Part shown: positions 1 through 10,190 of the stretch, one piece after another
Layout: every line of letters begins with the position of its first letter
Position numbering within the stretch: the stretch's first letter is position 1
NCBI RefSeq assembly: GCF_000005505.3
Contig: NC_016132.3
Coordinates: forward strand, 40,500,914-40,564,913
Direction: 5' to 3'
Length of the DNA: 64,000 bases
From: Brachypodium distachyon
Taxonomy: Eukaryota > Streptophyta > Magnoliopsida > Poales > Poaceae
Translations under genes and position numbers: made by a program
The notes under the pieces: model-generated
Told to the model about the DNA's origin: nothing
Databases searched by the model: none
Seen by the model: the letters and a program-made list of their open reading frames with translations, nothing else

Positions 1-2115
1 CTGCCAAAGGAATTGCTCAGAGCCACGTACAGAATACTGTTCTGTAGGATAATACTGAACCCCACTCTCCAGTAGTACAAGACTGAATAACCATGCGATT
101 ATCCATTGCATAACTTCAGAACCACAGTGAATAGCAAAACCATGGAGGCATGAGCTCTGTAGCAACCTTTGGTCCACACGTAGGATTTCACAATTCCATG
201 AGCTCTCAGGTGGTTTGGCAAGACAAGCATCAGGAGAGAACTGAAACCAACTCACCATTAGCGGAAGACTGAATAACCATGCAATCTTCCATTGCATAAG
301 CTCAGAATCACCTTGAGTAGTATGTCCCGTGAAGCAGGAGTTAACCACGGATTGCAAGAAGCTATCAAACACCATCAAATTCATTGATGCCATAGAATCA
401 GATACAACAGTTGCTTGAAGTAGAGTGACCGTGCCCATTGAACAATGGTAATGCAAACCACCACCAGGATCAATATAGTACAACATTGCAGTCAAGACTG
501 CCATGAATATTTGTTGTCCCCTGCAGTAAAACTTGCTGGACCAACATCTCTCATGCAAACCACCTAGAATCTGCAGTATGATAATTCTGTTCCCAATTCT
601 TCCCCAAAGCATCAGCCACTTGCAACAATTATCAGGAATAGCACAAGATTGTTCTGAGATCTGACAAGGAGAATAGAGTAGCATAGAACAGCATAGAGAT
701 TTATCATTAGCACTCACCATCTCTAGTGCAAAAGAAGTCCCAATATCCAAGAAGAGATGCTGATGGAAGAGCCAAGAATTCTTCCATTGCATCAGCTCTG
801 TATCCATCACAACAACCAATGTAATAATGCATTCATCATAATAGGCCTCCTTTTTCTGTACATTAGCATCAGCATCATGGCACTTCATAGTGATGTACAT
901 GTTCACTGGAACACATATACTAGCACCCAAGTAGGACTCCAATTGAAGAAAATTCCCATGTGTGAGCATTGGCACAACCACGACACTGGTGGGCCATCGA
1001 TTTGGACAGACCACAAAAGAAGACCATGACTTCAGAGCAAATAATGCCACCATGAATTCCTGTAATTTCCCAATCTGAAGACAACAAGTAGACTCTGTGT
1101 CGAGCAAATTGCTCTGCATTTGAGACACATCTGTAGGCAATAATAAACCTGTGATCATGCCACTAAACTTCGCCCGATCAGATGGATTCCACTGCCATAA
1201 GACCATTTGCACAGAGTTCCTGTCCACAGTTCCTAATTTCTCACGGCAGCCAGGCTCAAGCTTAGTGACCTTAATGCTACCACTGAGGACGAACAGATGG
1301 GGCACAATGACCTTCTCGACACCAGCACGCCCCAAAACTGCAGCAACAGGCGACATAAGACTGAAGTTGGAGTAGGAGCAATACATATCCAGTTCAGAAG
1401 CTGGCGTCGCCACACTTGTATTGCCGTTGGAGCTTTCCGTCGAACACCTCATCGGCATCGGCGTCTCAGACTCATGGACGAGCAACGATGGCATCATGGG
1501 TGTCGACGGAGCCTCCACCAGTACTGGAATAGGCAGTAGTGTCGCCCCGACCTGATCAGTGTTAGCGCCAGCGCGCAATTTTCCGACGAGGGCGATGTCC
1601 TCGCACGGAGCAGCAGTAGTTGCGGAATCATCCTCATGCACACCCTTCCGCTCGAATGTCTGCTCCATGGCTAGGACCTCCGACGTGATGCAGGAGTCAA
1701 GAGCCGTAGATTCCACACCATGGCTCTCAGCCGTAGTCAAGAGCACGTTCCTGGAGGCGGCCACCTCGTACCGGCACTCGGCCACGGCCAAAGCGGCAGC
1801 CCACTCCTCATATGGTGTGTCGTCGTAGAAGTACGCGCGCGTCAACTCGTCGTCGTCGGCTGGCGTCGTGATGGTGGTGTAGATCGGTGGAACGAGGTCG
1901 ACGGTGAGGAAGCAGCAACCAGCATAGATAGCCTGCCCGTCCAAAGCATCACGAACTCGGGCCACCTCCCGCCGATAATTGCACTGGACGTACGCCTCCA
2001 CGCCGTACATCTCGTCAACCATGCGCTCGAACAAACCGAGAGTTCCTTCAGCACCAGATTGACGAAACAACTGGCAAAGCTCCTCGAAGGTCACTGGATG
2101 GTTCACTTGGCTCAT
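1..2115 (-). CDS. Gag-position ORF with RRM/PTB-like segment, partial
   Basis: The frame is open from ATG at 2115 down to base 1, 705 codons without a stop, and leaves the window, so the C-terminus is unknown. It starts 105 nt after the primer-binding site on the same strand, which places it where gag lies in an LTR element. I see no CCHC knuckle, protease or RT. Residues about 43-77, with REVARVRDALDG followed by IYAGCCFLTVDL, resemble the second half of a PTB-type RRM, in which an A..AL(N/D)G..IY.GCC.L.I pattern is usual; this is a resemblance by eye. Residues 80-130 are acidic. From about residue 300 the chain becomes hydrophobic and Cys-rich, and it carries three copies of an MQWK-x-x-WLF motif (Met 442, 607, 669). 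Function unknown. The intact frame contrasts with the broken frames of every other element here. Confidence 0.72.
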   Translation of the reverse strand, partial: MSQVNHPVTFEELCQLFRQSGAEGTLGLFERMVDEMYGVEAYVQCNYRREVARVRDALDGQAIYAGCCFLTVDLVPPIYTTITTPADDDELTRAYFYDDTPYEEWAAALAVAECRYEVAASRNVLLTTAESHGVESTALDSCITSEVLAMEQTFERKGVHEDDSATTAAPCEDIALVGKLRAGANTDQVGATLLPIPVLVEAPSTPMMPSLLVHESETPMPMRCSTESSNGNTSVATPASELDMYCSYSNFSLMSPVAAVLGRAGVEKVIVPHLFVLSGSIKVTKLEPGCREKLGTVDRNSVQMVLWQWNPSDRAKFSGMITGLLLPTDVSQMQSNLLDTESTCCLQIGKLQEFMVALFALKSWSSFVVCPNRWPTSVVVVPMLTHGNFLQLESYLGASICVPVNMYITMKCHDADANVQKKEAYYDECIITLVVVMDTELMQWKNSWLFHQHLFLDIGTSFALEMVSANDKSLCCSMLLYSPCQISEQSCAIPDNCCKWLMLWGRIGNRIIILQILGGLHERCWSSKFYCRGQQIFMAVLTAMLYYIDPGGGLHYHCSMGTVTLLQATVVSDSMASMNLMVFDSFLQSVVNSCFTGHTTQGDSELMQWKIAWLFSLPLMVSWFQFSPDACLAKPPESSWNCEILRVDQRLLQSSCLHGFAIHCGSEVMQWIIAWLFSLVLLESGVQYYPTEQYSVRGSEQFLWQ

Positions 2116-2219
2116 CCTGACATGAAGAAGACCTTCACGACATGAGAGTTTGTGGCTCGGCATTTCGTCGAACAGGTGGTGGGTGGGTGGGGAATTTTTG
2201 TGGTATTTGAAGGATCTAT

Positions 2220-2232
2220 GGCTCTGATACCA
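2220..2232 (-). other. Primer-binding site (tRNA-iMet)
   Basis: The minus strand reads TGGTATCAGAGCC, the standard plant initiator-Met tRNA primer-binding site, two bases inside the LTR end at 2235. It fixes the orientation of the element and the gag position of the ORF starting at 2115. Confidence 0.85.
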
Positions 2233-2234
2233 GA

Positions 2235-2560
2235 TGTGAACAACCCTCTAGATGAATTGCTCAACCAGGTTCAGATTACAACTCAAACTCAATGGAGTAT
2301 AGGAATTACAGAAGTTTCATGGAAGAAGAGGAGGAACACGAGGGAGAAGAAACAGTATCGCCGCCAAGCCAGCCTCGGCCGAAGCCGCCCCTTCCGTCCA
2401 GTTCCAAGCCACCCCTCTGTGTTGCCTTCTTCCTTCTATTTGTACCAGCGCCAGCGGGGGCCCAAGCCCCAAGACGGCAGCCCACTGTCCGGCCCATGAT
2501 TCATATGAGGTTGCTGACGAGGAGGGTGGCGCCGACGGCGAGGCGGATGGCCGAGGGCCA
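2235..2560 (-). repeat. 5' LTR of the left-edge element (right limit approximate)
   Basis: On the minus strand the LTR ends TTGTTCACA just before the primer-binding site. A TATA-like TACAAATAG lies near 2440, about 200 bp before the LTR end, which fits a short LTR with a promoter. The start could not be fixed because the second LTR is outside the window and the sequence passes into Tat pol between about 2500 and 2570. Confidence 0.5.
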
Positions 2561-2569
2561 CGAGACCAA

Positions 2570-5500
2570 GTGATTGAACATCGGCTCGCGGTGCGTCTGG
2601 ACGCCTGCCCTGTCAAGCAGAAAGTTCGGCGGCAAGCACAAGAACGTAAAGATTTCATCAAGCAGGAGGTGGACAAGCTCAAAACTGCCGGGGCTATCAG
2701 GGAAGTTCTGTACCCCACTTGGTTAGCTAACCCTATAGTAGTACCTAAAACGGGGAACAAGTTTCGCATGTGCGTAGATTTTACTGATCTCAATCGTGCA
2801 TGTCCCAAGGATCCCTTCCCTGTACCCCGCATCGATCAAATAGTTGATTCTACCGCTGGCTGTGACTTGCTGAGTTTTCTAGATGCTTTTTCCAGCTACC
2901 ATCAAATTAAGATGGCGGTCGAAGACGAGGAAAAACAGCGTTCATCACCCCGGTTGGCTCAACGCGGGCTTAACGTTTTAGCGCGCGCTGCGCGAATGTT
3001 TGGGACCCCAGCTAGGCCGCAACGCGGAGGGCTACATGGACGACATCGTCATCAAATCGAAGCGCGGGGACTCACTGATTGATGACCTGCGGGAAATGTT
3101 TGATGACCTCCGCAGGATCAAGCTCAAGTTGAACCCCGAGAAGTGCACCTTCGGTGTGGACTCGGGTCAGCTTCTGGGTTTTTTGGTTTCACACAGGGGG
3201 ATACAAGCCAACCCAAGCAAGATAGAAGCCATCGAGAAGATGGAGGCTCCCCGCAAGGTGAAGGATGTCCAGCGCCTCAACGGCTGCATTGCCGCGTTGG
3301 GCCGCTTCATCTCAAGGCTAGGCGAACGCGCCCTGCCTTTCTTCTAGGTAATGAAGAAGAAGGGTCCGGTTGACTGGAGTCCTGAGGCCGAAGCGGCATT
3401 CTGGGAACTCAAACAGTACCTGAGGTCGTCGCCCGTCCTCGTCGCCCCCAAGCTGGGCGAGCCGCTGCTACTCTACCTAGCAGCGACTGACCAGGTGGTC
3501 AGCTTGGTGCTGGTTGCCAAGAGGGAGGAAGATGTTCCAGGGACTGAGGCTGCGGGGCAGGGGGCTGAGCGGCCCCCAGCAACCGCCTCGGACCCAGGGA
3601 CCACCCCCGAGCCGGCAGCTCCTGCACCGCGTAAGCGAATAGTGCAGCACCTGGTGTACTTCGTCAGCACGGTGCTGTGCGACGCGGGGACGAGGTACCC
3701 GCAAGTGCAGAAGCTCCTCTTGGGGATTCTCCTTGTGTTCCGCAAGCTGCGCCATTACTTCCAGGCGCACCGTGTCACGGTGGTGTCGGGGTTTTGCCTT
3801 GAGCGAGCGCTCACCAACCGTGAAGCCACCGGGAGGGTGGCCGAATGGAGGATGGAGCTGTCGGAGTTTGACCTCCACTTCACCAACTCCAAGAGCATCA
3901 AGAGTGCGGCTCTAGTGGACTTCGTCGCTGAATGGACGTCGACGAACGCTGAAGAGGAGGAGCCGGGGACCAGCCCGCCCAGCAAGCTGGACGAAGGCCA
4001 CTGGGTCCTCTACTTCGACGGCGTGTTCAGTCTCCAAGGAGCTGGCGCCGAGGTCGTCATCGAGTCACCGACAGGAGACCAGTTGAGGTTCGCTGTTCAA
4101 CTCAATTTCCCGAACTCCACCAACAACACGGCGGAGTACGAGGGCTTGCTTGCCGGGTTACGGGCAGCAATCGCCCTCGACATCAAGCGCCTGATTGTTC
4201 GCGGAGACTCCCAGCTCGTGATCAACCAGGTGAACAAGGACTACGACTGCCCGCAGATGGCGCCGTACGTGGAGGAAATCCGCAAGCTAGAACGCAAGTT
4301 CAAGGGTTTGCGATTCGAGCACGTCAAGCGGTAGGACAACTTCGCTGCTGACGAACTGGCCAAGATGGCAGCAGAGCGCCGGAAACCCCCGGCGGGGGTG
4401 TTCTGCCAGAAGCAAGCGGCTCCTTCAGTCGCCCTCGAGCCGGTCGCCGGGGACGCCCCTCCGGCCACCGAAGGAACCCCCGCAACAGCAGGGATCCATG
4501 CCGCTGACATAGCGGCATGCGTAGGTAGGGAGACCCCTCCCTGGGCGATGGAAATCGCCCGCTACTTGAAGGAGGGAGCCCTCCCGGAGGATGATGCCGC
4601 CGCAGAACGAGTGCCCCGGCAAGCCAAGATGTACGCCGTGGTGGACGGGAGCCTCTACCGCAGGCGTGCAAATGGAGTCAAGCTCATCTGTGTGCCGCAA
4701 GACGAAGGGCGCGCGCTGCTGGAAGAGATACACCAAGGCACATGCTCCCACCATGTGGCCTCTCGTGCGCTAGCCGGCAAGGCGTTTCGGCACGGTTTTT
4801 ACTGGCCCACGGCCCTGGCCGATGCGGAGCAGCTGGTGAAGACGTGCGAAGCATGCTAGTTCCACTCGAAGAAGAGCAACCAGCCGGCGCAGGCCCTACA
4901 CGTCATCCCTTCCTCGTGGCCGTTCGTGGTCTGGGGGCTCGATATCGTCGGTAAGCTACCGAGAGCAGTTGGTGGGTACGAATATTTGTTCATGGCCATC
5001 GACAAGTTCTCCAAGTGGGTGGAAGTGGAACCAGTGCGGAAGGTGACCGCCCAGGCGGCCATCAAGTTCTTCAAAAGCATTGTGTGCCGGTTTGGTGTGC
5101 CTAACGGCATCATCACCGACAACGGCATGCAATTCACGAGCGCAGTGTTCCAGGCCTACTGCGAGGACATGGGCACCAAGTTGCACTTCGCGTCTGTTGC
5201 TCATCCGAGGAGGAACAGGCAGGCGGAGCGTGCCAACGCAGAAGTGCTGCGAGGGCTCAAGACGAGAACCTTTGACAAGCTCAAAGGCCACCGGAAACAC
5301 TGGGTTGAAGAACTTCAGCCCGTGCTGTGGTCAATCAGGACCACACCTAGTCGGGCAAGTCGGGCAACGGGCGAAACTCCTTTCGCCCTTGTCTACGGGG
5401 CAGAGGCGGTGCTGCCCCTTGAGCTCAAGCACGGATCTCTCCGAGTACGCGCGTATGGCAACACCAGCCAACACGAGCAAAGTGTGGACGATCTAAACTT

Positions 5501-5786
5501 CATCGAAGAGCTTCGATGCCGGGCTGCTGTGCGAGCCGCGCGCTACCAGCAGGGAGTCCGTCGTTATCACGACATACGAGTCCGTCCCCGGGGGCTCGAG
5601 AACGGAGACCTTGTCCTGCGCCGGATACAAGGAACGAAGGCCGGGAACAAGTTGACTCCAAAATGGGAGGGCCCCTTCTGGGTAGTGCAGATGACCAGAC
5701 CGGGGGCTGTCCGGCTGGAAACCAAAGATGGCTTGATGGTGCCAAATAGCTGGAATATTGAGCACTTGCACAAGTTCTACCCGTGA
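2570..5786 (+). pseudogene. Tat-lineage pol (RT, RNase H, aRNase H, integrase), broken
   Basis: Domains in order: RT fingers/palm (2570-2945; RMCVDFTDLN, PKDPFPVPRID), the YMDD catalytic box (3033-3044), RNase H of the RT (about 3351-3900), a second RNase H (about 3996-4370; YFDG, AEYEGL and RGDSQL carry the acidic residues), an HHCC zinc finger (about 4725-4859) and the integrase core (4926-5300; WGLDIVG, IITDNG, ERANAEVL give D-D-E). From 3000 to 5786 the frame is constant but carries three TAG stops, at 3345, 4332 and 4857. Between about 2950 and 3000 a block of RT is missing and replaced by roughly 40 bp of unrelated sequence, with a frame change. The gene cannot make a working polyprotein. 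Confidence 0.92.
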
Positions 5787-6057
5787 AGCGGCGGAGCCCG
5801 ACCCTCAGGTGATGCCGCCGATGCATACCTCTCGAACTAGTGTAGCCGGGCAGCCCCCGTGTGTAAAGCACTAGTTATTGTGAATAAAGATAAGTGTTTC
5901 TTTCCTGAACTTCAAAGTTGACTCGTTTATTTGTGTGTTTCCCCCATCTTCTGTCTCCTGCTTTTGGTGCACGGAAGTGTCTTTCCATACTTGGTTGTGA
6001 GCAGGGGGCTGCTGGAGCCTCGAAAACAAAGACCCCGTTGCCGGATCGCTCCGACAC

Positions 6058-6171
6058 GGGACATGCAGTTGCCGGGTTTCCCGCGACGTGCATCACGGGA
6101 CGTGCAGTTGTCGGGTTCCCCGCCACGTGCATCACGGGACGTGTAGTTGCCGGGTCCCCGCAACGTGCACC
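6058..6171 (+). repeat. Three tandem 39-bp units
   Basis: Units begin at 6058, 6097 and 6136, each starting GGGAC(A/G)TG(C/T)AGTTG and ending at a GTGCATCAC or GTGCACC motif. Period is exactly 39 bp between the first two and second two units; the third is a few bases short. They lie just downstream of pol in the 3' non-coding region of the Tat element. Confidence 0.9.
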
Positions 6172-6669
6172 CCACAGCCATTGTGGCTGGGAAATAGAAT
6201 GCTCACATCCAACTTTGGCATCAACCCTTCCGTGCCCGGGGGCAGGGAGGCAGGAGATTACTCGTGTTGCTTTCTGTATTTTCGTGAATTTCGAAAAAAA
6301 AAATTGCAGCACCTCAGGCCTGCTAAGAATCTAATCTGCAGGAAAAGGTGGAATCTTGCGCACTGTAATACCCGTGGGCTGCCCACGGGTCACGGCATGT
6401 AGTAGTGCCTGGTGGTGCGGGACGACCGCGCCACGAGGAACTTACCGCACTCCGAGGCTCTTGACTCAGGAGGGGGCCGCCACGCGTGCCACAGCAACTT
6501 GGCATGCAAAGTGGCGAAGACTGCACCAAACTTCAAGGGGAGGGATGCCACGAGTGCTGCGCTGATCCGTCGCGCGCGGTGGCAAGCCCTTCCCCCGCAC
6601 CTATGAAAAGCGCGCCCCAGCCATGGAACGGCTCAGAGCGAATCCAAGAAAGGGGCTGTTGAGGCGGGC

Positions 6670-7390
6670 GGTGCCGTGGAGGCGCGATGGTAGTGCATGC
6701 CATCAGCGCCTAGCGCCGACGGGTGCACTGCCATCACGCCCTTGCCGCATCACCCCATCGAGCCCACTCCGAGGGGCGTCGCAGAGACACGGTGGAAGTG
6801 CATGCCATCAGCGCTCCGCACCGACGGGTGCACTGCCACCGTGCGCTTGCCGCGCCTCCTCTAGCGAGCGGGTCCTGGGCGAGGGCTGCCGCGGAGGCAC
6901 TATGGTGGTGCATTCCGGCGCTCGGCGCTGACGGGTGCACTTCCGCATGCCCCTGCCGCATCAGCCCAGACGACATCTCCGCAAGGAGCAGGGGTTGCCA
7001 CGGAGACACTATGGTAGTGCATGCCATCGGTGCCCTGCGCCGACGGGTGCACTACCATAGTGTCCCTGCCGCCTCCACATGCACCATCACAGCGCCCTGG
7101 TGACGACCCTCGAGCAGTTTTGCTCCCAAGCAGCGAGGGATGCTGCGGGGACGTCGTGGCATTCTTACCGCCCGTGCTCCGCGGTGGTGGCGAGGAAGCC
7201 ACAATATCCCTGTTGCAGCCCTCAGGCAGATCCCCTCCCAGCAGCAAAGGCTGCTGTGGGGACACCGTGGCGTCCTCGCCGCCCGCGTTCAGCAGCGGTG
7301 CCAAGGAAGTCATGGCGTCCCTGCCGCCTTCCTCGGAACGAGCTCTTCCGGAGGCAAGGGTTGCCGTGGCGGCGCAGCGGTAGCATCGTG
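6670..7390 (+). repeat. Two imperfect tandem arrays in Tat 3' region
   Basis: From about 6670 to 7075 a unit of roughly 110-125 bp recurs about four times, each with a GTGCATGCCATC-like block followed by GACGGGTGCACT. From about 7130 to 7390 a second unit of roughly 120 bp recurs at least twice (blocks ggctgctgtggggacaccg and ggatgctgcggggacgtcg). Many units contain a self-complementary pair (TGGTAGTGCA and TGCACTACCA). Short minus- and plus-strand ORFs here are by-products of the high GC content. Confidence 0.75.
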
Positions 7391-8035
7391 GTCAGCGCTT
7401 GACGCTGGCGACGATCCTGCCGAAGCTTCCCCACCGCATCCCTCTGCCAGGCATCTGCAAAGGCGGCGAACCAGGAGGACACCTCCGACGAACGCTTCGA
7501 GCGTAAGACTGAACGAAAAGCTAAGTGCTGACACCTAAATGGCAAACCCACTAAGAACTGAACGTAATTGAATGCTGGTTCGCTAAGTGTGGCCCCAGAA
7601 CCCGCGCGTGGCCGAAGTGTTAGAAGGACGCTTGCGGGGGGAGTGCGCTCCCCGTGTGGCTCCCGGGTCCGTCCCGGGAGGGCATGGCTTGGAGTAGTTA
7701 CCCCGCAAGTGGAGTGGCTCGCCGCTACCGCTTGGCCTTAGGTTGGCACCGCGGGTCCGTCCCGGGTCCCTGGTCCGGTCAAGGGTTAGGCGCGCGAGTC
7801 CCCGGCAACACAAGACACAGCACGCAAAGGCTAAGGGAGCCGCCCCGCGAGGCAGCCCCGGGAGCAAAGAACAAGAATTGAGCAAATTAAAGAGCTTGAT
7901 TAACTAAGTACTGGACGATTACATGAACTAATGGGAGTGTAATTGTTTAAATGGCGCCAAGCGCCACACTTGCACGGACAAAACATGAAAGGAGATACAT
8001 CGGAAAACAGCAAGTACGGCTGGGGGCTACGGCAA

Positions 8036-9619
8036 CTAGTTGCCGGCGCCTTCAGCCGGGGGCTCCGGGGACGGCTCGGGGTCCGGCTTCCGCTGCATCC
8101 GTTCGACCACCTCGTCGACAGACCCACGCACCACTTGGGTGTGTGTGGGCTCGTCCTCGCTGTCCGACCAGGCGTCCAGCAGGGACTCGAAGGGAAACCC
8201 CGGGTCCTGGAGGTGTATCCTCGGGAGGATTGTCCCGGCAACCTCCCGGGAGTAGTTGGCGACTTCGTTGGCGCCGTACTGGGCGATCCAGACGTCGAGA
8301 GCCCCAAGCTTCCCTACCAGGTCGGAGAAGAAGGGAATCAACGTGGAGACGTCTGTGCCGTCCACCGCCGCAGCCTGCGGCTCAAACCGGGACAGCAAGT
8401 CACGTAGCGCCTGGGCGATCTTTAGCAGCTTCTCGGCTTCTAATTGCTGCTGCCTGATCAGCGTGTCGTGATGGAGCCGAGCGTCGTGCGTGGCCTTCTT
8501 GGCCTTGCGGAGACTGCCCTCCAGTGCCGCAAGCTCCGCGGTCTTGGCTGCGATGTCGTTGCCAGCCTTGGTAAGCTCCTCCCGAACGGTGGCTAGTTCA
8601 GTCTCAAGCCTGGCCACTCTGTCCTTGGCGGAGCCGAGCTGGATCTCATGCCGGGTCGCTGCTCCCACGGCGTCCTCGGTGGCCTTGATCTGCACCTCCA
8701 GCTTGACGCGAAGGCCCTGAATCTCGCCGCGGTAATTGGCGATCAGGTCGCTCTTCTCATCCATCCGGGCCTGGGCTGCTGCGAGCACCCCGACGTGCTC
8801 CTTCTTGGTCGCCTCGAGGGTTGCCGCCAGCAAGGCTAGCGCCCCCTGAAGCTCCGTGCGCTGGGCCTCCAGCTGCCGGTGGAGTTCAATCTCCGGGACG
8901 ACCGGTTCCTCGGCATCCTCCAGGGCTTGCCGGGCAAGGCGCGTCTCCTCCCTGGCGAGGCGCGTCTCCTCGCGTAGCCGGGAGAGCTCTTGCCGCTCCC
9001 TCTCCACGGCTTCCCGCACCTCGCCCAGCTGGCTCTTGGCGATGGCGTGGTGCTCCCTCACCTTGTTGAAGGAGGTGACGAAGGCCTGCTGCTGGTCCTT
9101 GATGGCGTCCAGGAGCTGGTGTCCTCGTTCGAAGACGCTCGGATCCAAGGTGATGGGATTCCAAGCCACCCCGGCAAGTGTGCCGAGGTCGGTGTTGGGG
9201 AAGGCCGCCGATGGCGACGAAGCCCCCTCCGCCATCATAGAACAGTGCGGGGCGTCATCTTCTCGCTCCGGGGCGTCCGGTCGCCGTTCCCCGGCAACTT
9301 CCCCTTCACCCGTACCCGGGAGCTCCGGGGCTGGAGAAGCCACCGTGCCCCCGACGAGTGCCATCTCTTGCTGGGCGGCAGGCAAGTCCCCACCAGCTGT
9401 GTCCGCGGCTGCCGGCGCGTCGCTAGGCGCCGCCTCGGCGGTGGTGGCGGTCGCCGCCGCCGCCATGGCCGGCGCAGTAGGGCTTGGTGCGGGAGCCGAT
9501 GCCGTCTCCTCCGCCGCCCCCGTGATCTCGACGTCAGGGTCAAGATCAACCACGGTAGCGCCCGCTCCCGATGCGGGCGCGCTTTTGCCTACAGCAACAA
9601 GGAGTGTGAGGATCGACAA
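8036..9619 (-). CDS. Antisense extra ORF of Tat element, coiled-coil protein
   Basis: This 527-codon frame runs opposite to pol and lies between pol and the 3' LTR. Residues 1-130 are Ala/Pro/Thr-rich and acidic (a short hydrophobic start, MSILTLLVAV, is followed by low-complexity sequence). Residues about 150-400 show dense heptad-like patterns (for example REAVERERQELSRLREETR, LARLEE-type repeats), so a long coiled coil is predicted. The C-terminus is acidic and Pro/Glu-rich. Antisense extra ORFs at this place are known in Tat-lineage elements; their function is not established. I do not recognise an enzymatic motif. It is uninterrupted although the pol on the other strand has three stops and a deletion. 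Codon use is GC-rich as in the surrounding element. Confidence 0.8.
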   Translation of the reverse strand: MSILTLLVAVGKSAPASGAGATVVDLDPDVEITGAAEETASAPAPSPTAPAMAAAATATTAEAAPSDAPAAADTAGGDLPAAQQEMALVGGTVASPAPELPGTGEGEVAGERRPDAPEREDDAPHCSMMAEGASSPSAAFPNTDLGTLAGVAWNPITLDPSVFERGHQLLDAIKDQQQAFVTSFNKVREHHAIAKSQLGEVREAVERERQELSRLREETRLAREETRLARQALEDAEEPVVPEIELHRQLEAQRTELQGALALLAATLEATKKEHVGVLAAAQARMDEKSDLIANYRGEIQGLRVKLEVQIKATEDAVGAATRHEIQLGSAKDRVARLETELATVREELTKAGNDIAAKTAELAALEGSLRKAKKATHDARLHHDTLIRQQQLEAEKLLKIAQALRDLLSRFEPQAAAVDGTDVSTLIPFFSDLVGKLGALDVWIAQYGANEVANYSREVAGTILPRIHLQDPGFPFESLLDAWSDSEDEPTHTQVVRGSVDEVVERMQRKPDPEPSPEPPAEGAGN

Positions 9620-10190
9620 GTAAAAGAGCTATCGGAAGCGGACAAGGGTAGTCGGGGCGGTTACCCTGCAAGGCAGATGGACTTGCGAGGGGGGCTTCAC
9701 CCGCCTCACCTGTGCCGGCGGGAGCCTCCGAGAGGCTTGCCGCGGGCGAGCTGCCGCTTACTGAAAAAGAAGGTACGTTTGTATGGTTAACTGACAACTG
9801 AAAATGCAGCAAAGGAGGAGCGAAGGAGCTGTACCAGTCGTTGGCCCCGCCCCCGTTGGGCTGGGTCGTCGGCGGGCGCGATGACGGCACCACTAGCCCC
9901 TGTGTCAGTCGGGTTTGCGGCGCCGCCGGTGTCCGCGCACACCCTCTTGCTCGGTGTGGCGGGCAGGGAGTCGTTTCTCCCCCTCTTGCTAGCTCCCGCC
10001 GGCGAGTCGGTCCTCGGGGGGTTGTGCCGGAACGCGAAGCCCCGGAAGACCCCCCGAGCGAGCGGCAACGCGGGTGCCTGCGGGGTCGCTGCAACCCGGG
10101 GCGTCGCGGGGGTCGGGGACGAAGCCCGGCAACTGACCTGAGGAAAGCTCATCCGGGAACGGGTGTTCCCGGCCCACGCCCGGGGGCTGC
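9620..10190. other. Region between antisense ORF and 3' LTR
   Basis: GC-rich, no recognised coding domain. It must contain the 5' leader and promoter of the antisense ORF if that ORF is expressed, and it ends in the polypurine tract CGCCCGGGGGCTGC just before the LTR. I see no clear TATA box for the antisense frame. Confidence 0.5.

Larger units (their letters stand above)
1..2560 (-). mobile_element. LTR retrotransposon, 5' part, runs off left edge
   Basis: Read on the minus strand, this is the 5' end of an LTR element: an LTR ending in CA at 2235, a primer-binding site at 2220-2232 complementary to initiator tRNA-Met, then a long open frame in the gag position starting at 2115. The remainder, including pol and the 3' LTR, lies left of the window. 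The outer (right) LTR edge is not sharp to me. Recognisable Tat pol coding begins by about 2570, so the LTR must end before that. Superfamily cannot be decided because no pol domain is in view. It abuts the Tat element on the right and was probably inserted into it. Confidence 0.7.
5787..8035. other. Tat 3' non-coding region
   Basis: Between the pol stop and the antisense ORF I find only the tandem repeats described separately and GC-rich sequence without recognisable protein similarity. An A/T-rich stretch with AATAAAG at about 5883 could serve as a polyadenylation signal for the sense pol transcript. Confidence 0.5.

Noticed and set aside
2317..2832. 171-codon minus-strand frame across the LTR/Tat junction
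   Set aside because: It runs through the LTR and antisense to RT coding; the protein has no family features and is a shadow.
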